Positions 11,653 through 23,887 of a DNA stretch of 64,000 bases are shown here, in pieces. The DNA comes from Oryzias latipes (taxonomy: Eukaryota > Chordata > Actinopteri > Beloniformes > Adrianichthyidae). The stretch's first letter is position 1. Each line of letters begins with the position of its first letter. The translations under genes and the position numbers were made by a program. Under the pieces are notes generated by a model that was not told the DNA's origin, searched no databases, and saw nothing but the letters and a program-made list of their open reading frames with translations. The DNA lies in NCBI RefSeq assembly GCF_002234675.1, contig NC_019867.2:18880184-18944183 (forward strand), in the 5' to 3' direction.

Positions 11653-14600
11653 CTGCTGTGCTTCTATCAGTGTCTTTGTTTTCTGTGCTCCACAGGCAGT
11701 GCAGCAGCACGGCTCACATGACATGCAGTTATAAAGAAGAAGGAGCCAGATGCACAGAACGTGGTCCTCACTGAACTGTGTCGAAGGATCGTATCGTGTG
11801 TCTGCCTTTCCTTTGTTGCTGCAAAATCAGCTTTAGAGCTTCCACTTCGCCACAGACTCTGCTACTGCTTAGTCATACATCAAAAACACCCCTTCACTCT
11901 CTGCAAATATTTGACTCAAGAAGTCTCATCTTGCAACTGTGTGTTTTAAGGGTGTATTCATTCAGGCTGGAATAGTCCTTTGGTCCAGACCAAGCCCACT
12001 TAATTTGGTCTGTTTCGAGTACTGACCCTTGCATTTGGTTTGTATTCCGACTGCCGTCAAGCAGACTTTCCTGTTTTGAACCAAAGCTTGTAAACAAAAC
12101 CATGTGACTAAAGATCTCTTCAGTCTTCAGGAATTAAGAGGGGGCAAAGCAACAAGAGCAAGAATAATGGAAGTCCTGCCCTTTGCAATCCTTGTCGGGA
12201 TGGTTAAATTTTTTAAACTTCATATTTTGCTGACCAATTTTGAACGTCTGTATCAACGTCATGTACAACACTTTTTACTTTGGTACGGTGGAGGTTGCTG
12301 AGGAGGCGACGGCTAAGAAGAAACACTGATAAGTGTTCATGACATATGGATTGTTGGGAATACTGTGTAAGAAGCAATGTGTATAACGTTAAAAGTTGTT
12401 TTAATTAGCCTGCATTCATTCGACCAAATTTCAATGAGTTGCTGTGTCTCATCGTTGCTTCATGTTTGTCTGTGGCTTATGTTGCTACGTTTCTACTATT
12501 TTTACATCCCATAATGTTGGGCTATGATGGCGTTTTGGTTCAGTTGTTCTGCTCAAAGCACAGAGACTATTCAGACTGAGAAAACTCAGAATGTACCGAA
12601 ACTCAGTTCTATTGGAAACTTACCGAAATCACCTCGAGAGATAAGTCAAAAAGTGGTTCCTTGTCCTGGACCAGGGTCCACTTGGGTGTATTCAGGCTGA
12701 AAATTTGTTCTAGATTATTGGGGGAAGCAAACTCTGGTTCAGTGTAAGCATAACCAAATGTGTCCACTCTAGAAATACCCTTAAACAACACAGGCTCTGT
12801 GCCAAACAATGACTCTTCTTTGTTACATTTTTGGCTTTTTTGCTTTCGACAGTTATTTGAAGCTCCTCACACCTACTCCTTTTTGTAAAAAGTTGAGGTT
12901 TTATATTTTTTTCTGCACGATAAACAGTCAGTTGGTTGCTTGAACAACCTTGAATCACACGCATTTTTTCAGGGACAGCAGTCAATGTCAATGCAAGAAG
13001 AAGCAGGCGTTTCCATGGTAACACAAGCTGTGCAGGATTTTGAGGATTCACGGTCTGCGGAGTCGCTCCTCCCACTTCTGATACATTTTTAAGTGACAGA
13101 AATAAGAGTTACTTTTGATGTCTCATTTATGGAGGTTAGTTTATTTTTGCACATGTATCCCACTACAAGCCTTCAGTTGTGAGAGGAAGAGGAAATCTGG
13201 TTATTAAAGATGAACAAAAAAAATCTTTTTAAAATTCAAATTAAGTAAAAGTAAAAAGGAAATAAATAAAAATCTGCATGTATTTACAGAAATTGCACAT
13301 TGCCTTGCTTTAATAAGTTCTTTCTTCTGCTGCCATAAAAATGAAATGGAATGTTTTTTTGGGCTATCTCTCTCTAAATTAGGAAATCACGCAGAGAGGG
13401 AATGCTCCACAAATGACATGTTTAAATGCTGCTTCAAAACATTTATTTTTTAGGCTTTTGCATTTTATATATACATGTAACATAAAGACTGGAAATTTTG
13501 ATGTGCAAATATAAAGTACACGTCAGAAGTAAGAAAAGTATCTCATCAATGATGTCTGTGCACACAAAGAAGTAAAGAGCTGAGAGAATGTTCTGCTTAA
13601 AAAAGCACCACAGCATAAAAAACTGCCACTGGCCCTGACATCAGAAAAGCATAAATAACTGAGAAATCAAGGTATTGCACAATTTTGTCAAAGGTTTATA
13701 AAAATTCTCTTCAAGGGTACTCTTTTTGTTTTTCTATGCCAACTTGCCACCAGGCATACATTCTCTTCAGTGTTAAGATTGTATTTGGTTTTATAATGAC
13801 ACAAGATTTCCTGGTTAGTTTTCCAACAGGCAAATAAATGAAGACAGCAGGACCAGTCATGATAACAAGAAGTTTAAGGCCATTGGTTTCTAGTCTAGCA
13901 TGCAGAACAATCAACTGAGGGGACATTTACTTTCCATCTAAAATGTAAAAAATAGCATCATTTTACTTGTTAATCTACACACGTGTAGATGAAGGGAATG
14001 TTTTTCTCGCAGTATGTGAGTATTTTTACATGTGGCTTTTACTAATCCAGGTCAAATGGCAGGCTGGTGACAGGGACTGCAGTAAATCTCCTGGGATTAG
14101 GGAGGCCCCCAAATGACAATGCCCATTCTGGGTTAAAGGTCATTATCACTGCTTTGCCTATCCATACTTTTTCTTATGATCACAACTCAAAAGCTTTGTG
14201 CTTGCCTAAATTCTATTTTAAATATATATTTTTTCTTAATCTGTTTCAGAAAAAATATTTTATGATTTCTAATACATATGTGCTGTATATCTAATCTTGT
14301 GCTAACAAGAAAAAGAATTGAGAGGGTTGTAGTTTAAGGATTTTTGTGAGAAAGACTGACAAGAGAGCCAAAGATCATTGTACCAAAAAAGAAGGGTCAT
14401 GAGATGAGATTAAGGGATTAAAAATCGGGTTAATGATAAGCAAAAGACAGGAAAACCTTAAAAAATGAAGAAATGCAGACACAAAAACTATTTAGGAAAA
14501 AAACAACAGCGCAATGCAGGACTTCAACAAAAAATGTTTGAACAGCAAAAATAGAAAAATACAATTTATGTTAAATAATATAGTTTTAAATACTTTGGTC

Positions 14601-15134
14601 AAGGATTATATAAATGAGTAGAAAGGTTAGATAATTTCTTCGGGGAGCTGGGGAGGAGTATCTGGGAAAACCAAATATACAAACTTAATGAACTTTGTGC
14701 GGTCCAGGGCTTACATGAAAAAAAAGATACTTCAATTAAAAATCCTAAATATTATGAGCTGTCTTCCTCTTCTTTACTTGCAGCTTGTTGTGAATGTAAA
14801 AACGACTTTCTGTTTTTGGTAACAAATAAAGCACCACACATAACCAAAAACTGGCAAAGTTGCACAGAAGGAGCTGGTCGTGAAGGATATAACACAACTT
14901 TGATGCTTGAAGTTTACAGGGCAGTAAGAAAGCTCTCTAATTTAAATATGTGAACATATATAAATGGGTTTCACAAGAAGACACAGTGTATCTCATCCAG
15001 TGATGTAGATTTTCTAACGAGCAACAAGACAAATACTAAAGGGAGTGAGCTCTAGAGAGTACAGCAGTCAAAATACAGAATGAGTGAGAGAGAGAAATCA
15101 GGCAGTTTTGATTACGACTATCATTGGTCACACA
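11653..15134. other. Intergenic DNA between ccdc157 and slc7a4
   Basis: The two genes converge here. The stretch holds a TTAA-flanked candidate element (11950-12780). The rest, 12785-15134, is AT-rich with no conserved frame. Much of 13440-15134 may be slc7a4 3' UTR: a minus-strand AATAAA lies at 13442-13447, but I cannot tell which site is used. The short frames here show no family resemblance. Confidence 0.5.
11950..12780. mobile_element. Candidate TTAA-flanked DNA element, non-autonomous
   Basis: An 831-bp block flanked on both sides by TTAA (11946-11949 and 12781-12784), a 4-bp target duplication as made by piggyBac and Kolobok families. The ends are inverted: GGGTGTATTC on the left and, reading inward from the right, GGGTATTTCT. 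A second GGGTGTATTCAGGCTG in direct orientation sits at about 12684, echoing the left end GGGTGTATTCATTCAGGCTG. No transposase frame is present. The terminal match is short, so the call and superfamily are uncertain. Confidence 0.35.
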
Positions 15135-18100
15135 TCATCTTTTTTCAGCGCACTCCTCAGCTGCAGGGATGGAGGCGGAGCTGATGAGGTGCCCTGAGGT
15201 GTCCACTTGGCCGTCAGGCTGGACAGACTGCACGGTCTCCACCAGGCTGCCACTGGGTAGCACCACGTACCGAGCGGCCATATCTTTGGGCTGCAGCTCC
15301 CGCTTTCCTTCCTTGCTGTGCCAGATCCCATAGCCAAAATACACAAAGAGACCTGGGGAAAGGGCCGAACAGGAAAATTTAGAGGGGTAGCCACTTCTGG
15401 TAAAATGATTATGTGCGTGCAGTCAGAGTGTGGGGCATGTTATTATTGTGTTTTATGTTTCTGCTGAGCAAAACACACTTTATTACTATCAATTTATCCA
15501 CCATCCGTGATTTTGTCCAATACAAAGTTCATATTTATGAAAACGTTTCTGTTCAGTGAAACTGCGAACAGTGAAATGCGAATACGCAGGGGAACACTGT
15601 ATTTAATGTAAACATGTAGAATTTACTTAATGATCCTGTTGCTTTGTGAGGTTTAAAAGCAGTTTTGTTAATTGACTGACACAAACAACAGATTTGCCTA
15701 AACTGAGAGATTTTCCTGTCCTCCTAAAAAGATCAGGTACATGCACCTAGAAGCAGGGTTAGTGTCTTAGTAAGGCAACTTTTAGGGACTAGGGATGTAG
15801 ATCAGCTTATTTCGGCACAATTTACATCTGCTGTTTTCTTAACACAAATGTTCAATTAAATTGTTTAAGCTGATAAATGAATTTAATAAACTATACAGTT
15901 CATCAGGTTTAACTTCTGACATTATTCTACAGTTTATGTCCATCACCCAATTTTTCTGCCTACTTGATCCAAAACACACAGAAGCCTAAAATAGACAATT
16001 CCTACACTTGAAGGCCTTTAAGGTGAAGATAAATAATATTCAGCTGGTTTAACCCATAAGAACCCATACCAATTTTTCCTCCAAATGAGAATTTTGTGAG
16101 GTATACCACAGACTGTGTACCACAAAACAAATGTCTGATATTATTCTGTTACACTGATGTCACCATAGGTTCTTATGAGCACTTTACAAGTAAAACATTT
16201 GAGGTTATTAAAAGAAATAGGCAAGGTTGGTAAATTTCACACCAGAATAGTTTTTCAGGATACATGTATATATACATATAACATGCATTTTACAATCTGT
16301 GGTCAAATGAGTTTCTGCATTTGATATCAGACACTCTGTGGTCAGAAAAGATCTAATATTGTCATCGGGAGTCTGATTTAGAACTACACTAAAGCTACAT
16401 GAAGGTTTTTAAAATGTGGAATGTTACTGTACATGTGGTCCCATACAATCCTGTGGCTATTTCCACTTTTGGCACAACTCAGTTCTTTAATATGCATTTG
16501 GGTTTACCTGAATTGAGTTCACCTGAACCAAAGGTCTCAAGAAATGTGATTCTTTTTTTAAGTTTTACTTTCCTTGGAAATACAGACAAAAAAATAATAA
16601 AAGTTTCAAATATTTTTAAAGAATGTGAATGCTTTTTACTTGAAATGAGGCTGACAACAAGGTTGAAATATTTTAGCGACTCATGGGAAATTGCAGATAC
16701 CAAAAGACCTACTACTCATGAGTTGTGCTGATGTGGGTACACATTGATTAAAGAAACTGTGTGTATCCTGTTCATTCCACACATGCACATATGAAGTCCA
16801 GGAGAAAACAGATAGCATTGTTATATGCTGCACTCAAACGCCTTCTTAAGATAAAACTGAAATCACATGGTGTGCTAAGTATAGACTGTTAGTTCAGTGA
16901 ATTTGTGGAGAATAGTTTGTACTTTGTTGGTTAACACTAAGTCCATGTAGAGAGGTCGGTCAGGAAATGTGTCGATTTTGCACAAATTTTTTGAGTTTGA
17001 GAAAATTTAGCTGAACTTTGCTTATTTTTTTGCTGTCTTACCTATGGCAATCCACACTGTGAAACGAATCCAGGTCAGAAGGCTGAGCTTCATCATGAGG
17101 AATATGTTAATGAGGATGCTGACACCTGGGGTCAGAGGAACCAGAGGAACCTGTGCGAGAGTGAAACTTGAGTTATATTTGACCTACACCAAATGTGATT
17201 TTCACAATGAAAACATTCTGGGCTCTGACTTTTTCTAAGCCACTTGACAGCAAGACAGCTCACCTGAAATGTTTTGCTGTTTTTTCGTGGCTCGTGAACC
17301 CAAATGAGTGCAAGGCTGAGAATTAGCGCCAAGCTAAAAATCACCAATAACATTGCAAAGCTCCACACCGGCAGCTGCAGCTCATTGTTTCCAAATTCCA
17401 GGACAACACAGAGGGACACTGAGCTCACTATGAGCCCCGTCACACAGAAGGCCACCACTTCCCCTGGCTCACAGTCTCCCACCAGCCTGTCCAGATATGG
17501 TTCCCAGCAGGCCTTCAGCTGCCCCACCCCACGCCGCTCTCTGGTCACCTGGCTGTCCACCAGCTGAATTTTATCAGATAAAGACTCATATTGTTTGGGC
17601 TCGTCGGTGTCCTCACTTATAGCTTGAGACTCTAACGGGGCAGGGGAAGCTGCAGCATTGGGGTTGGGAGATGTGGAAGTTGTGTCCTTAGAGGTGGTCT
17701 TCTCAGGCTGGAAGCGCAGCACAATGACGCTCGCGGCCACAAAGGTGTATGCCAGGAGAGTACCAATGGACAAGAACTGAACCAAAGCTTCCAGGTCGAA
17801 CATCAGAGCCATGGCGGCCATGAGGATTCCAAACACCAGAATGGCATTGACGGGAACTTTGGTGAGAGGATTTACTCTTGCAAAAATGGAAAAGAACAAC
17901 CCATCTTCTGCCATGGCGTAAACAATCCGAGGGAGGGAGAAGAGATTACAAAGCAGCACAGTGTTCATTGCTGAAAACAAAAACAAAAAAAGTCAGAAAT
18001 GCTACTGAGAAAAATCAGAAATGCTTTTGTACTTCTTAGATAAAAGATACATCTTACCACAAATGGAGCCAACAGCCACAATGATGCCAGCCCAGCTGTA

Positions 18101-19039
18101 GCCACGACGGAAAAATGCATCTGCCAGGGCAGAGTTGGGGTCAAGGGTACGCCAGGGTACCATGAGCGTGAGGACTGTGGAGACAAGGATGTAGGCTGTT
18201 GCTGCCAGTCCAAGGGAGATAGCAGTGGCAATAGGAACTGCCTTCTGTGGATTCTTTGCCTCTTCGCTAGAGGAAGCAATCACGTCAAACCCCACAAAGG
18301 CATAAAAGCAAGTGGCTGACCCTGCCAGGATTCCAGAAAGCCCAAATGGTGCAAAACCTCCTTGCTCCTGGCTCCAGTTAGCTGGCTCAGCAAGCACAAA
18401 TCCAAAAACTAAGATGAAAACGATGACACCCATACTAATAGACGAGAAGATGTGGTTTAGGTATGAGGACACTTGAACTCCAAAGGAAATAAAGACTGAG
18501 GCAACTACTAAAATTCCTGCAGCAAGTAAGTCAGGGTAATGGGCAAGGAAGGGGACGTGCCACTGCATGATGTGCGTTTCCGTGAAGTTCTGGATAGCAT
18601 GGTTAAAAATGGAGTCCAGATAACCGCTCCACGCACGAGCCACAGCAGCACCGCCAATCATGTTTTCAAGAATCACATTCCATCCAATGAGAAAGGCCCA
18701 GAGCTCCCCCACACTGACATAGGTAAACATGTAGGCAGATCCCGTTTTGGGAATGCTCGCTCCAAATTCGGCATAACAAAAGGCAGCCAGCAATGAAGCA
18801 ATTCCTGCAAAAATGAATGAAATGATGACAGCTGGCCCTGCCGTGTCTTTGGCCACCGTTCCTGTCAAGACATAGAGCCCAGAGCCCACCATGCCGCCCA
18901 CGCCCATCAGAGTCAGGTCCAAGGTGGACAGACAGCGCTTCAGAGACGTGGCCATCATGTCACCATCCAGAGTCTTAAGTCGGTTTAGCTTCTGACACAG
19001 GCGCACAGCCGGCGCACAGCCCCTTGGGCAAGTTGCCAT
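15135..19039 (-). CDS. slc7a4: Cationic amino acid transporter 4-like protein
   Basis: SLC7 (APC superfamily) multi-pass membrane protein. Four coding exons: 18058-19039, 17264-17970, 17042-17150, 15135-15352; phases agree (2016 nt, 671 aa; human about 635). The N-terminus has LCQKLNRLK then [20 protein letters not shown]; the GSG at residues 52-54 in the first membrane helix is the APC substrate-site motif. Further signatures are [37 protein letters not shown] and [17 protein letters not shown]. The C-terminal half has [16 protein letters not shown] and [17 protein letters not shown]. Human CAT-4 did not show the cationic amino acid uptake of its relatives, so substrate is unassigned. A 5' UTR exon boundary is likely at 19115 (TATACAG acceptor). 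The loop after LRFQPEK is Ser/Thr/Pro-rich. The neighbour dgcr6 matches the human 22q11 grouping. Confidence 0.95.
15530..15605. repeat. Possible DNA-transposon terminal fragment in slc7a4 intron 3
   Basis: The minus strand at about 15580-15603 reads TACAGTGTTCCCCTGCGTAT followed by TCGCATTTCACTG. This resembles a common fish DNA-transposon end (ACAGTGTTCCC followed by a CpG-containing block). Only one end is seen, so it is a remnant or a chance match. Confidence 0.3.
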
Positions 19040-20460
19040 GGTGATAGTTTACGAAAGGCCAGCAGCAGGAGTGGAAGAGGTCACACTGGATCCATCAGCT
19101 GACCACAGAGAAAGCCTGTATAAAGAAAAAACACAATAAATACAAACACATCTTTAAAGGTATTTTGTGTGAAACTACAACTTAAAGAAAACAATTGTAT
19201 ATCCTTGAAAAGACTTGTTGTGCATTTGACCCATTAATGTCCATACATAGCTTCATATGTTTTTCTAAAGGAAGCTTCGGGAAGCATACTACAATAGTGT
19301 GAAAGAGTAAATAATTAATTAGCGTAATCTATTAATATTTAATGAACAAAAATTCTGTTGTATCTAACCATTTTCCAAACTGATGTCTTTTAATGAAAAA
19401 AAACAATTTCATAGGATCTAATCTGGGGGGTTTCAAACCATTCTCTCATTTCTTTCTTCATGCAAGCTTCATTGGGCTTTGTCACTTTGCAGCGTGACAA
19501 GAAAAACAAACAAAAAAACTGTTTAAAGTCGTCTTTTGCTTCCAGAGTAAAGAGGTGATCAGTCTAAAACACTTTACGCAGAGGTTTTATTCGACATCAG
19601 TCATCCTGTGGTTCTTGTTTGCGCACATGGGAGGCACAGCCCTTCGCAGCAGGAGGCCGGTCCACGTCACCTAAAAGGTGTCGCTCATGTGCAAAACCAC
19701 AATATTTTCAAGATCTCTGATTTGTTTAAATAATAAAAATAACGTTAAAAAAAACTCTCTCATGCGTCTAATCAATAGCGAGCAACATCCTGGCCTGCAT
19801 CCTCATCTTGCGCCAAGAGGATGCCTCCATTATAATTACGTAACGCTTTATTCTGTCTGGCATTAAGACCGCTGTCATATAAAAACAGCGAGTCCCTCTG
19901 CGTCCATATTCAAACAAACACTTTTTGGATAAAAAATAAAAATTAAAAAAACGGAGACTATCAGTAACTGCACCATTTTGCGTGGCACATTATTAATTCA
20001 TGACAAAATGAGCGCGAGACAGGATCGAGAGCGCACAACGCAGTGCGCTTCATCGCACTTTCCATCCGTGACTGACTGAGGTGAGACTGCCTCATGTTTC
20101 TTACAGAGAGAAAAAGAGAGGATCTACACATAAATTAGTAATAAAAATTGTAATAATATAAGTAAATACCCATGCTACTCAGACTTGTAGACGTTTGCAG
20201 GCGTCCGGTCCTCAGGGTGGAGATGGAGCGGAGGGTGCACCGATAAGTAATAAAAGCAGCATGCACTGGCTGAGTTGTCTCTTAAAGGGACAGTCACCTT
20301 CTTTTCCTCTACGTTCGGGTCCTGTGAGCCCCACCCATGACAGAGCAACGCTGGATTTTCTTGATGTTCAACAGGAAATGACATGCATCAAACAAATAAA
20401 CAGGGATTCATTAAAAACAGATCAATAAAGTTCACATCTGACAGCAGATCAAAACATTAC
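19040..20460. other. slc7a4 5' UTR and upstream region
   Basis: 19040-19115 is probably the 5' UTR part of the first coding exon. A candidate upstream noncoding exon could end at 20170, where the minus strand reads GAGTAGCATGG followed by GTATTT, but the donor is weak. CpG-bearing sequence lies at 19990-20070 and 20190-20330. No second gene is seen. Confidence 0.35.
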
Positions 20461-20768
20461 CAACAAAGTCCAGAAGCATAATCCACTTTATTGTGTGTAA
20501 ATTAGTAAGCATCATTTGAGAAGTGCTTTATTTCCTGAAAAGCGATTTTAAGTGTCATCCTGAGATCACTTAGAAAGAATCCTGATGCATCAAGTGGTTA
20601 AGTCAAATTTTCTGTTAAACTGTTTAGACAGCTTGCTCAGTCCTTCAACCCACAGATCTTTTTAAATTGAAAAAAGGTTGCCCTTTAAATATTCCAAACC
20701 AGACATGACATATGCTCATTACACAATGAGTGATCAGCGAACCTAATTTGAAGATTAAAAAGAAAAAG

Positions 20769-20792
20769 AAACCTTTTTTGAAAAAAAGGTTT
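20769..20792. repeat. Short perfect hairpin
   Basis: AAACCTTTTTT followed two bases later by AAAAAAGGTTT. It is an AT-rich palindrome in intergenic DNA with no gene nearby to make it a terminator, and is likely simple-sequence structure. Confidence 0.5.
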
Positions 20793-21654
20793 GTTTTTTT
20801 AACCTAATTTCACTTTTTTATTTTTATAACTTTCAATGTGTCAGTGAAGGATCTCCTTCATCCAGGTGGTATTGTCTTGAACTTGAGTAACTTAACTTAA
20901 AGCAGTTTTCCTTGAAACATTTCACCCAAGTGGCTTCATCATTTGTCTCATGTGGTGCAGCATTCAGTCCACATTTGTATTCTCCAGGTGGGACACCCAC
21001 ATTCTTGCAATTGAATGGCTCATTAAAGGGTAAAGAAGTAAAGAAGAGAAACCAGAGAAGACACCTGTCTTTTTGTAATCTGCATAGCCCCCTCACAGGG
21101 TCGTCAGGTGTGGTCGTGTTTGAGTTTTGGTCTTTTGTTTTTTAACTAATAAAAGGCTAGCATGGTAAATTGTGTCTGAGTCCTCCCTCTCTCTTATCCT
21201 TTCGATGCATCCTCTTCTGTGATACTTCTCCGATGGACAAATCAGAGCGTTTCTCACTGAACTGGACTGCATAACCAACATACCTTTTATCTTTTCTTTG
21301 AGTGTGAGTTTCTTTGAGATAAACCCGTTTTTGTGCCTTTGTGCTGCTGGGTTTGGAATGAGTTTATGTTTAGCAATGATTCTCAGAGACACCATTACAA
21401 AATGTTGTCCTGAGAGCATTCTTCTCTACTCTTTCCGGTATGAGATGTTACCTTCTTGAAAGCCCATTTAGGATATCCAAGGTTTTCAGAGTCAACTTGA
21501 GATAAACCTCTTTATTTTTCCCAGCTTCTCTTGAGATGGGGATTTAGCTTGCCCTGTGGTTCAAAGTTTTGATTTCTCCCAGTCTGTGTCACCGCCATTT
21601 AAGCTTACTTTTAATTAACAAAAAACAAAAGGAAGAAAAATACACGATCCTTAA

Positions 21655-22265
21655 CCCTTGTGCTATCCTAGGCACTAGACCAGGGGTGTCAAACTCATTT
21701 CCACCGAGGGCCACATCAGTATAGCGGCTGTCCTCAAAGGGCCGGATATAACTTGTACATGTAACTAAATGTAATGAAACATACATGTAACTACTCCTTA
21801 ATGTTAAACAACTAATTTATTTATTATAATTTTTGAAAGTGACAATTACAGTTGCATAGAAAACATATGTTTGCTTGTTATTCTAGCTTAAATCCTTTCA
21901 AATTTGATTCTGTCAGGTTAGGTTATATGGACAGTGTTTGAGTCATAATGTTTAGTTGCCCAATTCGATATTTCAAGGCAGATTCCCCCTAGACATGAAT
22001 AAATACACAGCAATTTTTATTTTTTATTTTAAGAAATCAAAAACTTTTATGCTCTCGGGGGCCACATACAATGACATGGAGGGCCACATTTGGCCCCCGG
22101 GCCTTGAGTTTGACATATGTGCACTAGACAGTGCTCTGAACCTTTTTTCTTCAGTGATTTGTGATCTTTACTGTTGTCCATTGATTACATGAAATCTTTC
22201 CACCTTTGTCATGGTAGGGAGAAGACGTCAATGTAAGGGTGGGGTCATCGAAGATAGCACAAGGG
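21655..22265. mobile_element. TTAA-flanked MITE, copy 1, split by a hAT element
   Basis: The ends are inverted repeats: CCCTTGTGCTATCCTAG on the left and ATAGCACAAGGG on the right, with TTAA at 21651-21654 and 22266-22269. Without the inserted hAT element and its extra 8 bp, the element is about 162 bp. The interior right half, containing TTGTCATGGTAGGGAGAAG, is the reverse complement of part of copy 2 at 54469-54673. TTAA flanks and CCC/GGG termini are typical of piggyBac-type ends. There is no coding capacity. Confidence 0.8.
21681..22121. mobile_element. Non-autonomous hAT-type element nested in the MITE
   Basis: 441 bp, flanked by a perfect 8-bp duplication CACTAGAC (21673-21680 and 22122-22129), the target size made by hAT transposases. 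The left end CAGGGGTGTCAAACTCA pairs with the right end read inward, CACATATGTCAAACTCA. Subterminal GGGCCACAT blocks face each other on both sides. No transposase frame is present, so it must have been mobilised in trans. Confidence 0.88.
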
Positions 22266-22269
22266 TTAA

Positions 22270-22556
22270 AGACCATATACGAGTACACAAGTTTTTTTTT
22301 TTAAACCTTATTTTGGACTTTAAGAGGATACTGGTTGAAAATTTACAAAATTAAGGTATATGTAGACTGCAAATAAGGTGTGTTTATTGATGGTGGTTAG
22401 AACACTTTGTATTTTTTAACAAGAATGTGGTAATACTCTTAAAGGTCCACAATTTCTTTATGTCAACAAAAAAAAACAATATTCAGAAGAGTCATCAAAA
22501 ACACTGATGAAAATGACAAATTAATACTAAAAATAGTATATTTGCAAATCAAATAT
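22270..22556. other. AT-rich DNA downstream of dgcr6
   Basis: Between the nested elements and the dgcr6 poly(A) signal. AT-rich, with no gene or repeat recognised. Confidence 0.5.
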
Positions 22557-22562
22557 TTTATT
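22557..22562 (-). promoter_or_regulatory. Candidate poly(A) signal of dgcr6
   Basis: Minus-strand AATAAA 290 nt past the dgcr6 stop codon. It is the first clear match downstream. Confidence 0.5.
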
Positions 22563-22851
22563 AAGTTCTTGATATACAAATAAAAAATGCAAATGAACCA
22601 ACTGTGCAGTTACTTTCTCCAAACTAAAAGGCAAAAAACATTTACACCAAAAGAACTAAAGAAGACAGTTCCCAATTGCACTTTTCAATTAACAATTGTT
22701 GCATGCTTTTAATATACAACCTGGCTTTTGAGTGCACCTTATATCCTTATAGACAGGCAGTTCAGTTTTCTTCTGGGCTTAACTTTTCTTCACCAGCGAT
22801 GTACGTACAGTGTATATAAGATCTGATGCTCAAACTGCACGAAGTCTGCAA

Positions 22852-23744
22852 TCACTGCAGTCCAGATTGAGACTCCTTCTGTTGAAGCTTTAGCATCAAC
22901 TCAAGAAGGTTTATCTGCATTGTTAACTCCTGAAAAAGACAGATCAGAGCAAAGAGTGAGAAGATGAAGTGTATTCTCAATATTTTTTCTGCAATTCAAA
23001 TTCTGAAAAGTCACAAAACACAAGAAACATGAACCTGAGGGTTGGTTGTGACATAAAAACCAGGAACTCCAGCCTTCTCCAAAGTGTTTTGCTGATCGAG
23101 AACCTTTTGGTCAATTTCTGCCACTATCTTCTTATCCATCATCTGTTGCTCCTCTCGAACTCGCATTTCTAACATCTGAAAATCCAGCATTGTGTTGTTA
23201 GCAAAACACAAATCACATGGCAGGTCAGTATCTGTAGGAAAGATGGAACATGTGATTTTTACCTCAAGTTCAGTTTGCTGGTTTGACTTGAGAAGTGCAA
23301 GGTTGTGAGGTTTGCAACACAGCAGAGCATCTTTGTGTTTTCGCAGTAAGTCTTGTTTGAGAGCTACAAACCAATTAGAAAAAGTGTTCAATGAGTTTCA
23401 GTATGTATGCCACACTGTAAATATGTTCCAAGACTACTTTGGGCAACTTAACTTACATTACCACAGTATATAAACATAGCCCTTTCTGTTGTTTGGTAAG
23501 CAAACCACATACCTTGATGTTCACAGTGTAGCTTCTGCCTCTGGTTGTACAGATTTTTCTCTGTCAGATGCTGAATGTCCAAAAGTCCCTGAACAATCTC
23601 GTACACTGTCCCATCTATGAGTGCCAGGGCCAGGTCACTCAGCGTATTGTAGGACAAACGTTGCTGGAAGGAGCTGAGCATAGAACGAAAACAAAATGTA
23701 CATTTTTCAGACATGCAAATCCAAACATAATTATTATCAGCGTT

Positions 23745-23775
<31 letters not shown>

Positions 23776-23887
23776 TTTTTAACCTTGGTAGATCTTTTAC
23801 TAACGTTTGGAGCTCAGATAAGAGGTAATAATGTCTTTCTTGTTGCTTCGTAGAGTCACTGTCGATTACAGCGGGATAACCATCCAT
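22852..23887 (-). CDS. dgcr6: DiGeorge critical region 6 (gonadal-like) protein
   Basis: Five coding exons: 23784-23887, 23513-23673, 23263-23363, 23035-23175, 22852-22929; phases agree (585 nt, 194 aa; human DGCR6 about 220). Family blocks in order: [80 protein letters not shown] and [15 protein letters not shown], then [16 protein letters not shown]. The protein is largely helical/coiled-coil with no signal peptide or membrane segment. It is homologous to Drosophila gonadal (gdl). The mammalian protein has been linked to GABA-B receptor trafficking and RNA-related roles; function here is inferred by homology only. It lacks the extended human C-terminal tail. Head to head with rasal1, 773 bp between start codons. 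Confidence 0.95.

Noticed and set aside
12710-13075. A 121-residue minus-strand frame between ccdc157 and slc7a4
   Set aside because: Low-complexity composition, no start context or homology, and partly inside the candidate TTAA element.
17304-18796. Plus-strand open frames opposite slc7a4 (17304-17567, 18539-18796)
   Set aside because: They are shadows of the conserved slc7a4 exons and show no family features of their own.
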